NCBI GenBank assembly: GCA_937898675.1
Contig: CALEJB010000055.1
Coordinates: forward strand, 1 to 64,000
DNA length: 64,000 bases
DNA from: an uncultured Prevotellaceae bacterium
GTDB taxonomy: Bacteria; Bacteroidota; Bacteroidia; Bacteroidales; Muribaculaceae
Reading direction: 5' to 3'
Shown here: positions 1 to 8,294 of the stretch, piece after piece
Numbering within the stretch: the first letter of the stretch is position 1
Layout of the letters: each line of letters begins with the position of its first letter
The notes under the pieces: generated by a model
Seen by the model: only the letters and a program-made list of their open reading frames with translations
What the model was told of the DNA's origin: nothing
Databases searched by the model: none
Position numbers and translations under genes: made by a program

Positions 1-427
1 GCGCATTGGCTTTAGGCACGATAAAGCCATCGAGTTTCAACTCGCGCGCCAGAATGGCCATGGGCAAGGCGCCCTTGACGGGCCTTAGGCTGCCGTCAAG
101 CGACAGTTCGCCCATGAGCATGTAACGCCCCAGTTTGTCGGCCGAAATGCGCTCATCGGCGGCGAGAATGCCCACGGCGAGGGGCAGGTCATAGGCCGAG
201 CCCTCCTTGCGGACGTCGGCAGGCGAGAGATTGACGACAACCGCCTTGCCCGGAAAACGATAGCCGGCCTGCCCGACGGCGCAGCGCACGCGCTCGGCGC
301 TCTCCTTGACGGCGGCATCGGGCAGGCCGACGATGGCATAGGCCGAGCCGAAGTCCACCGATACCTCGACATCGACCCGGATGGCGTCGATGCCGCTCAC
401 CGCGGCTGCTATGGTCCTGACAATCAT
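1..427 (-). CDS. comM: ComM/YifB-family Mg-chelatase-like AAA+ ATPase, N-terminal part only
   Basis: The first 142 codons of a minus-strand gene that runs off the left edge. The start is the ATG at 427 (MIVRTIAAAVSGIDA). The visible part is the N-terminal ChlI-type domain of the family, with the characteristic segments VGLPDAAVKESAERVR, VNLSPADVRKEGSAYDLP and MGELSLDGSLRPVKG. ComM-type proteins are helicases promoting branch migration during natural transformation; in Bacteroidota the physiological role is less clear. The Walker motifs would lie beyond the window and cannot be checked. A TAnnTTTG-like box on the minus strand at 545-552 is a possible promoter. Confidence 0.88.
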   Translation of the reverse strand, partial: MIVRTIAAAVSGIDAIRVDVEVSVDFGSAYAIVGLPDAAVKESAERVRCAVGQAGYRFPGKAVVVNLSPADVRKEGSAYDLPLAVGILAADERISADKLGRYMLMGELSLDGSLRPVKGALPMAILARELKLDGFIVPKANA

Positions 428-606
428 CGATTACAAAGCGTTAAACCTGCCAGCCCAAGGCCGACGTAAAAAAATCTTGTCCTGCTTGGGATTTTCCTGT
501 AAAATCACAAGTACCACTTTGGGTTTTTCAGGTTTTTCCGGATGCAAATTTAGTGATTGTTTCTCATTTTCACCCAATTTGATGGGGACAAAACGCCCCG
601 TGGCGC

Positions 607-654
607 AAAAAACGAAGGGCGGGCGGCTCCGTTGGTTTGGGAGCGCCCGCCCTT
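607..654 (-). terminator. Rho-independent terminator of the first sus operon
   Basis: A GC-rich inverted repeat (615-630 with 639-654, one-base bulge) is followed on the minus strand by a T6 run at 607-612. It lies about 55 bp past the stop of the lipoprotein gene at 710 and so ends the susC-susD-lipoprotein transcript. Confidence 0.8.
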
Positions 655-709
655 GCGGTGAAAGTTATTGCACTGCCCTGTTGCAGGCAGTGGGGCAAAT
701 CATGGATGA

Positions 710-1525
710 TTACCTGTTCCAGGTGAAGACGAACTCGCCGCCAGTGTAGAGGTCACTGCCGTTGAGCAGCAAGAAGTTGACGTCGTAGGTGTTGCCGTCC
801 TGTGCAATGAAGCAGTAACTGGGATAGTCGCTGGGCACGTAGTAGCCGACATAGCCCCACCAGTTGAGGAATCCACCCTCGGCAAAGTCAATGCTGCCAT
901 CGGCATTGAGGGTGAAGTTGAAGTTGCTCTTGTCGGGGTTGTCCTCATAACCATTGTAGAGATAGAACAGGGGCGAAACGATGCGATACATGTTGGTGCC
1001 CTCGGCGTTCTCGACGGGAATGTTGGCAGTCATGGGAGGATCATACCAAGTGTAGTCGGTGAACTCGGCGGTACCTGCCGGAATCCAGTTGTAGTCACAC
1101 AGAATTTCGATTGAGGTGGAGGTGAGTTGCTCGCCGAAGTCAGGATTCTTGGTATCGGCTACCCCCGTGAGGTTGAGCGTGCAGGTGTAGGTAGCGCCCT
1201 TGTCCATATTGGAAACCACAACATAAACATAGGCCATGCCCTCGCCGTTGGCGAAGGTAACCTGCTGGTTCTTGAGGCTCATGCCCGGGGTGGCATCGGC
1301 CATCTCAACGGTGGCGGTGTACTCGCCATTGGTCATGGCACGCGAGACAGCAACAGGCACGGTAATTGAGCTTTCGCCGGTCATCGTGTACTGACTGGGG
1401 GTCATGAACGTGACGTTCATATACTGGGGCTCATAGATGGCGCCTTCGTTCTCCTGGTCGCAGCTGGTGAGCGCAAAGCTGCCAGCAACGAGAGCCAATC
1501 CTAAAATATATTTTGCTAATTTCAT
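710..1525 (-). CDS. Outer-membrane lipoprotein, third gene of the first susC-susD operon
   Basis: A 271-residue protein with a lipoprotein signal peptide (hydrophobic core, then LTSC with the lipidated Cys at 22). The mature part starts with acidic/polar residues (DQENEG), which favours outer-membrane export in Bacteroidota. Residues about 30-130 look like a beta-sandwich of Calx-beta/Ig type (MNVTFMTPSQYTMTGESSI); the C-terminal half is aromatic-rich (NWWGYVGYYVPSDYPSY), as in surface glycan-binding lipoproteins. It lies 27 bp after susD on the same transcript, the position usually held by a SusE/F-like surface glycan-binding protein. I do not recognise the exact family; ligand binding is inferred from position and composition. 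Confidence 0.8.
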   Translation of the reverse strand: MKLAKYILGLALVAGSFALTSCDQENEGAIYEPQYMNVTFMTPSQYTMTGESSITVPVAVSRAMTNGEYTATVEMADATPGMSLKNQQVTFANGEGMAYVYVVVSNMDKGATYTCTLNLTGVADTKNPDFGEQLTSTSIEILCDYNWIPAGTAEFTDYTWYDPPMTANIPVENAEGTNMYRIVSPLFYLYNGYEDNPDKSNFNFTLNADGSIDFAEGGFLNWWGYVGYYVPSDYPSYCFIAQDGNTYDVNFLLLNGSDLYTGGEFVFTWNR

Positions 1526-1552
1526 AATTCAAATCATTTTTATGATGAAAGA

Positions 1553-3094
1553 TTATTTGTAGTCACCAATGGGATTCTGGTCCTTAGAGGCATCCATGTT
1601 CACATTGCCGTCAAACTCGGCCTGGGGGATGGTGAGTACCCAAGCATAGCACTCGGGGTCATTGGTAGCGTGATTGGTCACAAGAGCCGACGAGGGCCAT
1701 CCCATAGCCTCGGTGCGAACGAAGCCCTGGTGCAAGCGACGGATGGTGTAGATGCGGCCATCCTCGCCCCACAGCTCGATGCGGCGCTGAACGAGGATTT
1801 CCTCAAGCAGCGAGCCGGTGAGGTCGGTGGTGAGTTTGCCCAGCGCATTGCCGGTCTTGTTGCAGGTGTAGTTAGCGTCACGCTGGCTCATGAGTGCCAT
1901 GAGGTATTCCTTGGCAACGGCATCCTGGCCCAGGTGGCAAGCAGCCTCGGCGGCGGTGAGGTACATTTCCTCGACGCGCATCCACACATAGTCGGCCTCC
2001 CAAGTAGGAATGTTGGAGAAAGCGAACTTGCGCTGGATGTAACCGCCGGTGGAATAGGTAGCATCCTCGGGATCCCACCAAGCACGGCGTGCGTCGGCAT
2101 TGCCCATCTTGCTGTAGAGCTCGGTGGAAATCTGCTTGGGAGCATTCTGTCCGTAAGCAACATCGGTGGTCATGTGAGCCATGAGCGAGGCATACATGCC
2201 CGACTGGTCGCTCACGATTTTGGCACCCCACATCACGTTGCCTGCATCAACACTGTTGACACCGGCAAACGACGAAACGGGGATAATCCTCTTGCCGCTG
2301 GCGGCGATGGCAGCCTTGGCAGTGTTGAGCGCGGTGTTCCAGTCTTCCTCGACAAGAGCGACGCGAGACTGAAGGGCCAGAGCCACAGCATAGCTGATGT
2401 GGCTGGGCTCGCGCTGTGCGGGCGACTTGGCCAGATACTCAACAGCCTTGGCCAGGTCGGCGTCAATCTGCTTGTAAACATCGGCAACCGAAGCACGGGG
2501 CTGACCGGTGGTGCTGGTGAAAGTGGGCTCGGTGTAGAGGGGTACACAGGGGTCACTCTCGTGGCCCTTGTAGGTGCGGGCAAAAATCTGAGACAGCATG
2601 AAGTAGGAGTAAGCGCGGATGGCGTAAGCCTGACCAAGCACATAACCTACATCCTCGGGGCTGCCCTGCATAGTCTCCTCGCCGGCAATAATGTAGTTGG
2701 CGTTGGAAACCCAGGTGTAGTAAGCATTCCAGAGGTCATAGCTGCGCCAACCGATGCTGGTGTAGCGGGTCTTTACATTGTACACAGCATCGAACCAGAA
2801 CCAACCCGAGCCCTGATCGCCCATGATGAAGTCATCGCCCATGACCTCGGCCATCAGATTGTAGGCGCTGATGCCAAAGCACTGGTGCGAGTTGTTGCCG
2901 TCGGTGGACCAACCGGCAGTGTACATCGAACGGTAGATACCATTGAGGGGCACAAGCGCCTTGGTAGCGTCGCTCATGAAGGTCGAGCCCGACATCGAGT
3001 CGGTGGGCTCGGTCTCAAGCATGTCACTGGAGCATGACGAAAGCGTGAGCAGGCCAAATGCGCCGATAAACAAATATTTAAATATCTTTTTCAT
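1553..3094 (-). CDS. SusD/RagB-family nutrient-binding outer-membrane lipoprotein
   Basis: A 513-residue lipoprotein: signal peptide with LSSC, lipidated Cys at 21, then the family's N-terminal ETEPTDSMSGSTFMSD. Helical TPR-like stretches (AIRAYSYFMLSQIFARTY; SHISYAVALALQSRVALVEEDW) and the C-terminal block with IELWGEDGRIYTIRRL and WVLTIPQAEFDGN fit SusD-like proteins. SusD caps the extracellular face of its SusC barrel and binds the ligand. It is 54 bp downstream of the susC-type gene and 27 bp upstream of the third lipoprotein, forming one operon. The length is normal for the family. The substrate cannot be told: no glycoside hydrolase or sulfatase is nearby. Confidence 0.95.
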   Translation of the reverse strand: MKKIFKYLFIGAFGLLTLSSCSSDMLETEPTDSMSGSTFMSDATKALVPLNGIYRSMYTAGWSTDGNNSHQCFGISAYNLMAEVMGDDFIMGDQGSGWFWFDAVYNVKTRYTSIGWRSYDLWNAYYTWVSNANYIIAGEETMQGSPEDVGYVLGQAYAIRAYSYFMLSQIFARTYKGHESDPCVPLYTEPTFTSTTGQPRASVADVYKQIDADLAKAVEYLAKSPAQREPSHISYAVALALQSRVALVEEDWNTALNTAKAAIAASGKRIIPVSSFAGVNSVDAGNVMWGAKIVSDQSGMYASLMAHMTTDVAYGQNAPKQISTELYSKMGNADARRAWWDPEDATYSTGGYIQRKFAFSNIPTWEADYVWMRVEEMYLTAAEAACHLGQDAVAKEYLMALMSQRDANYTCNKTGNALGKLTTDLTGSLLEEILVQRRIELWGEDGRIYTIRRLHQGFVRTEAMGWPSSALVTNHATNDPECYAWVLTIPQAEFDGNVNMDASKDQNPIGDYK

Positions 3095-3148
3095 ATTGAT
3101 ATCTTATTATAAATGTGTTGAAAGTTGTTTAAACGCGTAGTCCCGAAA

Positions 3149-6100
3149 TTACTTCACAACGATTTCGCAAATCGAAACACGGTTCCAGCTCAATTCGTCA
3201 AACATGTTGCTGATACCCTGGCCCTGTGCGTTGATGCGGTTGGCTTTGATACCGTACTTGTTGATGAGCATGTCCTTCACGCTTGCAGCACGCTGGTTGG
3301 CGAGACGGATGTTCAGGTCCTTGTCACCCTCGGGCGAAGCATAGCCATTGATGGTGCAGGTGGCCTCAGGGTGGCTCTTGAGGTAGTTGGCCACGCGCTC
3401 AACGTTGGCGCGCTGGTCGGCAGCGATAGCGCTCTTGCCCACGGGGAAGTGAACGAGCACGTTCATGTACTTGGCGCTGTTGTCCACCACCTTGGGAGCG
3501 GCGTTCTTGGCAGCGTTGAGGTCGTTGCGGCAGTTCTGGAGGGCGCGGTTAGCGACATCCAGGTCGCCCTGGAGCTGTGCCAGACGGCCATTAGCATCGG
3601 CAGCAGCCTGCTCGGCGGCTGCGAGCTGCGAGCGCAGGTCGTTGATCTGGTTGTTGAGCAGGTCAACATTGACTGCGGGAGCAGCGGTTGCATAAGTCTT
3701 GCCGAAGTTCAACTCAAGACCAACGGTGTAGGTCTTGTTGGGGCTGTAGTCATAGTCGGTACCGCCCGAGAAGTTGTACTGGGGATCCATACCGTCGAGG
3801 TGCGACCACAGAGCAAGGTTGTCAACCGAACCAAAGATGCGTGCACCGGTCATGCCAAGCTTGTTCACCCAATTGGTGGGCAGAGCGTAAGACAGCGTGA
3901 TGTTCTTAATGGCAAAGTAGCTTGCATCGATGAGGTAGCGGTCGGTGGTCAGAATCGAGGAAGCAATGCCCACGCGGGGAACGTCGGTGACATCACCGGG
4001 CTGTTGCCAGCGGCGCAGCATGTTGGTGTTCCAGGTCGAGCTCAGGTACCACAGGTCCATCTGGCTGGCATACAGGCTGTCGTAGATTTTGCCACCAATC
4101 GAGTAGGTGCCGAGGACGCTGAGCGTCAGGCCCTTCCACGAGAAGTCGGTGCCTACCGAACCGTAAATGTCGGGCTGACGGCTACCCTGATAGTACTTGC
4201 AGTTGGCAGCAGTGCTGTAGTCATCGGTGATGTACTCGCTGCCGGCAATCATCTCGCCATTGTCGTCGGTCTTGTAAGCCCAGTACAGGGGAGCACCCGT
4301 CGAGGGGTCAACACCTGCGCTCTTGCACATATAATATGTGTAGATGGGCATGTCCTTCTTGATGACGCGAACGCCAGAGATCAGTTCGGGAGCCTCGTCG
4401 GTGAGACGGAGCACCTTGTTCCTGTTGAGGGTTGCCATGGCGGTGATGTTCCACTCAAAGTCGGCGGTGCGGACGGGCGTCACGCGAATCGAGCCCTCAA
4501 CACCCTGGTTGAGCATGTCACCCACATTGGCGGTGTAGCCACTGAAGCCGGTCGAGAGCGCCATGGGGCGGTTGAGCAGCATGTCGGTGGTCTTGCGGTG
4601 GTAGTACTCAAAATTGAGCTGCATGCGCTGGTTGAACAGGATAGCGTCAAAGCCAGCGTTGAAGTTCTTGCTCTTCTCCCAAGATACATCTTGGTTCTCG
4701 AGCGAGCTGATGAGCGCGCCGATGTTGGTGGCGTTGCTCCACTCAAGGCTATAGAGGCTCTGCCAAGCATAGTAGGTGGAGAGCATGTCGTTGCCCTGCT
4801 CACCATAGCTGGCCTTAACCGACAGGTTGTTGATCCAGTGGATGTTCTTCATGAACTCCTCGCCACTGACACGCCAGTTGGCGCCGACACTCCAGAAGGT
4901 GCCCTTGTTGTGGTCGGGGTGGAAGCGCGACGACTTGTCCTGACGCAGCGAGCCCGACAGGAAGTAACGGCCAGCGTAGTTGTAGTTGGCACGTCCCAGC
5001 CAGGAGTCGATGCGGTAGTTGTCACTGTAAGAGTCAGCCTCGAGCAGGGTGGTGCCGGGGCGCAGCTCGTAAATGCCCGATACCAGGTTGGTCTTGCCGG
5101 CCAACAGGTACTGGAAGTTGTAGGCATACCACTCGTGACCTGCCAATAGGCCGATGGTGTGGTCGCCGAAGGAGCGATCCCAGGTCAGCAACTGGTTGAA
5201 GGTGTAGCTCTGGGTGCGCGAGTTGGTCTTCTCCATGAGACCGCCAGCGTTGGCCTGGTTGCCATGCTGGGCGTTCATGTAGTTCATGTAGTTGGCATTG
5301 TTGTAGTCCATGCTGAAGTTGACAGCAAACTTGATACCCTGGCGCCAGCCATACTTGGCCAGGTCACTGCCCAGGACGATGCCGGTGCGCAGACCAGCCA
5401 CATCACGCTTGGTGTAAGCCTTGTCGAGCATGAGCATGCCGAGCGACGAGAAGTCGCTGAGCGAGCCGGGACGGGTGCCGTAAGCGGTGGGCTCACCCCA
5501 GTCATACTGGATGTTGCCCTCGCTGTCGAGCAGGTCGGTGCCGTCGATGTTCTTGAGGTTGACGGGGAACAGCGGGTTGATGAACTGAGCGGTGTACCAC
5601 ACGTTGGAGGTGCTGGTGCCGTCGTAGTCACTGAAGTTGGAAACCGAGTGAGCCAACGAAGTGTTGATGCTGGCAGCCAACCAATCGGTAATCTGCGAGT
5701 TGATGTTGGCACGGCCAGTGTAACGCTCGTAGTTGGTGGTCTTGAGGATACCGTCCTCATTCAAATAACCGAGCGACATCAGGTACTGGGTGTTCTCGTT
5801 ACCGCCGGTCACCTGCAGGATGTGCTCGTGACGGAAGGCATTGTTGCGGATAACGCTGTCATACCAGTCCTCGTCCCAAGCGCTGTTGGCGTCGGCACGA
5901 ACTTGACCGGTAGCGGGGTCGATGAGCTGGTCCCATGTGTAGTTCTTGAAGGGGTTGTACTGCTCACCGCCCAGGTTGCCGGCCAGCGACTGGCGGGCGA
6001 GAGCCTCGGCCTCGCTCCAACTCATGCCGTTGTCATAGACATAGCCGTTGCGCAGTGCTTCATAAACGAGCTGTACATACTCCTTCTGGTCCACGGTCTG

Positions 6101-6847
6101 GTAGCGCTTGGTGGCGCGCGACGACCAACCGAGGGTCGAACGCCACATCACGTTTGCGCGGCCCTCAACACCCTTCTTGGTGGTAATCATTACGACACCG
6201 TTAGCACCGCGGGCGCCATACAGCGCCGATGCCGAAGCGTCCTTGAGGACGGTCATGGACTCGATATCCGCAGGGTTAATCGAGCTCAGGGCACCATCGT
6301 AGGGAGCGCCATCGACAACATACAGCGGGGTGCTGGCAGCGTTGATAGAGCCGTAGCCACGCACGTGGATGACAGGCGACGAACCAGGCTGACCAGAAGC
6401 GGAAGTTACCTGCAGACCTGCTACGTTGCCCTCGAGGGCCTTGGTAGCATCGGTGACAGGACGCAACTCCAGCTTCTTGTTAGTCACAGCCTCGGCCGAA
6501 CCGGTGTAAGAGGTCTTCTTGGCAGTACCATAGGCAACTACCATCACCTCGTCAAGGTTCGTACCAGAATCATCAAGAGTGATTGCCATGTTGGGCTGAA
6601 CAGGCAGTTCGACGGTGGTGTAACCCACATACGACACCTTTACAGACTTCACATTGTACGGAAGATTCAGCGTGAACTCACCGTTGATATCGGTAGCCGT
6701 GCCGTTTCCTCCGCCGATGGGCTGTACTGTAGCGCCAATGAGCGGATCGCCCGTGGCGTCAGTAACTTGGCCTTTCACTACTTGTTGGGCACTCATGCCC
6801 AAAGAGATAGCACAAATTGCTATCAGCAGCAGAAATAGCTTCTTCAT
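3149..6847 (-). CDS. SusC/RagA TonB-dependent transporter fused to coiled coil and OmpA-type peptidoglycan-binding domain
   Basis: A 1232-residue protein. Order of parts: signal peptide (to about residue 20); carboxypeptidase-regulatory-like domain (VKGQVTDATGDPLIGATV, about 24-95); plug domain with LDEVMVVAYGT, IHVRGYGSINAASTPLYVVD and SALYGARGANGVVMITTKKG (about 98-230); a beta-barrel ending near residue 1051 in LELNFGK. A classic SusC stops there. This one continues through a linker, a coiled coil (about 1060-1126, e.g. LNNQINDLRSQLAAAE) and an OmpA domain (about 1127-1232; NVLVHFPVGKSAI, INGYASPEGDKDLNIRLANQ). A barrel's C-terminus lies in the periplasm, so the tail could reach the cell wall. 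It is the first gene of the operon, with a promoter candidate at 6969-7000. The fusion is read in one uninterrupted frame. Confidence 0.96.
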   Translation of the reverse strand: MKKLFLLLIAICAISLGMSAQQVVKGQVTDATGDPLIGATVQPIGGGNGTATDINGEFTLNLPYNVKSVKVSYVGYTTVELPVQPNMAITLDDSGTNLDEVMVVAYGTAKKTSYTGSAEAVTNKKLELRPVTDATKALEGNVAGLQVTSASGQPGSSPVIHVRGYGSINAASTPLYVVDGAPYDGALSSINPADIESMTVLKDASASALYGARGANGVVMITTKKGVEGRANVMWRSTLGWSSRATKRYQTVDQKEYVQLVYEALRNGYVYDNGMSWSEAEALARQSLAGNLGGEQYNPFKNYTWDQLIDPATGQVRADANSAWDEDWYDSVIRNNAFRHEHILQVTGGNENTQYLMSLGYLNEDGILKTTNYERYTGRANINSQITDWLAASINTSLAHSVSNFSDYDGTSTSNVWYTAQFINPLFPVNLKNIDGTDLLDSEGNIQYDWGEPTAYGTRPGSLSDFSSLGMLMLDKAYTKRDVAGLRTGIVLGSDLAKYGWRQGIKFAVNFSMDYNNANYMNYMNAQHGNQANAGGLMEKTNSRTQSYTFNQLLTWDRSFGDHTIGLLAGHEWYAYNFQYLLAGKTNLVSGIYELRPGTTLLEADSYSDNYRIDSWLGRANYNYAGRYFLSGSLRQDKSSRFHPDHNKGTFWSVGANWRVSGEEFMKNIHWINNLSVKASYGEQGNDMLSTYYAWQSLYSLEWSNATNIGALISSLENQDVSWEKSKNFNAGFDAILFNQRMQLNFEYYHRKTTDMLLNRPMALSTGFSGYTANVGDMLNQGVEGSIRVTPVRTADFEWNITAMATLNRNKVLRLTDEAPELISGVRVIKKDMPIYTYYMCKSAGVDPSTGAPLYWAYKTDDNGEMIAGSEYITDDYSTAANCKYYQGSRQPDIYGSVGTDFSWKGLTLSVLGTYSIGGKIYDSLYASQMDLWYLSSTWNTNMLRRWQQPGDVTDVPRVGIASSILTTDRYLIDASYFAIKNITLSYALPTNWVNKLGMTGARIFGSVDNLALWSHLDGMDPQYNFSGGTDYDYSPNKTYTVGLELNFGKTYATAAPAVNVDLLNNQINDLRSQLAAAEQAAADANGRLAQLQGDLDVANRALQNCRNDLNAAKNAAPKVVDNSAKYMNVLVHFPVGKSAIAADQRANVERVANYLKSHPEATCTINGYASPEGDKDLNIRLANQRAASVKDMLINKYGIKANRINAQGQGISNMFDELSWNRVSICEIVVK

Positions 6848-6968
6848 AAATGAGTGGTTTATTAATTAATACAGTTAAAAAATGTGTTATTTTCGCACGG
6901 TGAACAGATTTTAGTGACTCAAATTATATAGGTCATTAACCAGTTCATTTTCTTGGTTTACAAGTACG

Positions 6969-7000
6969 CAAAAATAAGTAAAGTTCTGCAAACAAGCAAA
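6969..7000 (-). promoter_or_regulatory. Bacteroidota-type promoter for the first sus operon
   Basis: On the minus strand TTTG (7000-6997), 20 nt, then TATTTTTG (6976-6969), matching the -33 TTTG and -7 TAnnTTTG elements of Bacteroidota primary-sigma promoters. It would give a 5' leader of roughly 115 nt before the ATG at 6847. The rest of the 6848-7248 gap is AT-rich and I see no gene in it. Confidence 0.5.
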
Positions 7001-7164
7001 ACAAAAGCAAAAATTTAACTAAAAACGCATTTTTCTATCTTTTTGGTAATTTTGGAAATATTTTGCAAAAATATTACGAAAATTATACATAATATTCTCT
7101 AATCATTTAATAATCAATAATAATGATGATGAATTGAGCCAATAATACAAAAATTAACTATACT

Positions 7165-7206
7165 AAATGCAAATGTTAAACAGGAGTTGTTTTAACATTT
7201 GCATTT
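7165..7206 (-). terminator. Perfect 16-bp inverted repeat, probable terminator of the TrmH-family gene
   Basis: Arms 7165-7180 and 7191-7206 are perfectly complementary around a 10-nt loop, 43 bp past the stop of the methyltransferase gene. The stem is AT-rich and no T-run follows immediately on the minus strand, so a regulatory role is also possible. Confidence 0.55.
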
Positions 7207-7248
7207 TAACTAAATTTTGCCGTGTAAAATAATGATAATCGAGAATTT

Positions 7249-7788
7249 TCAGGCTTTGTTGCGTGAACGGGAAAAGGCATGCCACATCACAATTGCGGCG
7301 CAACAGGATATATTGAGTGAGTGTTTGGTGCCAAACTGGGGTATCTCGACACACAGGTCACTGGCATCAACGACATCCTGACTCACGCCTTTGACCTCGT
7401 TGCCCATGATGATGGCTACGCGTTGGCCGGGCAGGATGTCGAAATGCTCAAGGTCCACACTGTCGTGCACTTGCTCGACAGAAGCAATGGTATAACCTTG
7501 GGCCTTGAGATGCTTCACGGCATCGAGTGTGGAGTCAAAGTGCTTCCATGGCACCGAGTCCTCGGCACCGAGCGCCGTCTTGTGAATTTCGGACTTGGGC
7601 GGCGCAGGCGTGATGCCGCACAGTATCACCTGCTCGATGAGAAACGCATCGGCGGTGCGCAACACCGAGCCCACGTTCATCTCGCTGCGCACGTTATCAA
7701 GCACTACCGTCACGGGCAGTTTTTCCACCTTTTTATATTCCTCCACACCCACGCGGTGCAGTTCGAGCATTGATTTCTTTTGTGACAT
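7249..7788 (-). CDS. TrmH/SpoU-family RNA 2'-O-methyltransferase
   Basis: A 179-residue SPOUT-fold methyltransferase. All three SpoU motifs are visible: NVGSVLRTADAF (about 38-49, catalytic Asn and Arg), IMGNEVKGVS (about 127-136) and IPQFGTKHSLNIS (about 149-161), which form the knotted SAM site. Family members 2'-O-methylate tRNA or rRNA; the compact size without an N-terminal extension resembles tRNA enzymes, but the target base cannot be read from sequence. I chose the ATG at 7788 (MSQKKSMLELHR) over the upstream in-frame ATG at 7806, because a TACCTTTG -7 box sits at 7800-7793, only 4 nt before 7788. The mRNA would therefore be leaderless or nearly so. Confidence 0.92.
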   Translation of the reverse strand: MSQKKSMLELHRVGVEEYKKVEKLPVTVVLDNVRSEMNVGSVLRTADAFLIEQVILCGITPAPPKSEIHKTALGAEDSVPWKHFDSTLDAVKHLKAQGYTIASVEQVHDSVDLEHFDILPGQRVAIIMGNEVKGVSQDVVDASDLCVEIPQFGTKHSLNISCCAAIVMWHAFSRSRNKA

Positions 7789-7892
7789 GGTGCAAAGGTA
7801 CGACAAAAGTCATTAGTTTTTAACCATTGGCTATTAGTTTTTTTGAAATACCTTATACGTTGTATAAGGGTAAACAGGATGAGAACAAAGCC

Positions 7893-8224
7893 TGTTGATA
7901 ACCCTGTCAATAAGTGTTGATAACTGAACAATAATTTTTGATAAAATTGACTTGACAAAACGAAATCAATGTTGCTTAATTGAATCGTTGAAAAGTCCAA
8001 ATTTATTAGTAACATTTTTTTATTGCTGTATAAACACGGTTTTCGTCATGATTTGACAACCTATGAGGCAAATATTTATTAACTTTGCGGATTGTTTACA
8101 GTTTGTTAATAATGTAGTGAAATCCTTATAAAACAGCAATTAGGCATGTCAATAACAGGTCAATAACTGCAAAAAGGCGTTGATAACCGCTGAGACGCAA
8201 ATATAGCAAAACAAGTTATCAACA
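7893..8224. other. Cluster of near-DnaA-box 9-mers in an AT-rich gene-free gap (candidate oriC)
   Basis: The gap 7789-8294 holds no gene. It contains TGTTGATAA at 7893-7901 and 7915-7923, TGTCAATAA at 7905-7913 and 8147-8155, GGTCAATAA at 8158-8166, CGTTGATAA at 8178-8186 and the inverted TTATCAACA at 8216-8224. TTATCAACA differs from the E. coli DnaA box TTATNCACA at one position. Several copies lie 10-12 or 20 bp apart, about one or two helical turns. Between the two groups lies a very AT-rich stretch (about 7924-8050). Flanking genes diverge from the gap. Origin function is inference. Confidence 0.35.
8080..8087 (+). promoter_or_regulatory. TAACTTTG -7 promoter element upstream of nadA
   Basis: Matches TAnnTTTG. 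The nearest upstream TTTG (8052-8055) is 24 nt away, slightly too far, so the match is partial. Transcription from here would give a leader of about 200 nt to nadA, running through part of the 9-mer cluster. Confidence 0.35.
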
Positions 8225-8294
8225 CAATTGACAGGCTATAATCATCATCATAAATAAAAGTTTTAATAAAAATAAAAACCAATATAAATATAAT

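Noticed and set aside
3125..6838. Long open frames on the plus strand opposite the first susC (for example 3125-5149 and 5159-6838)
   Set aside because: They are exact antisense shadows of a gene with clear family motifs; their translations are Val/Gly/His-rich with no domain. The same holds for 1670-3037, 33903-35696, 35829-37727, 57657-59393 and 61323-62978.
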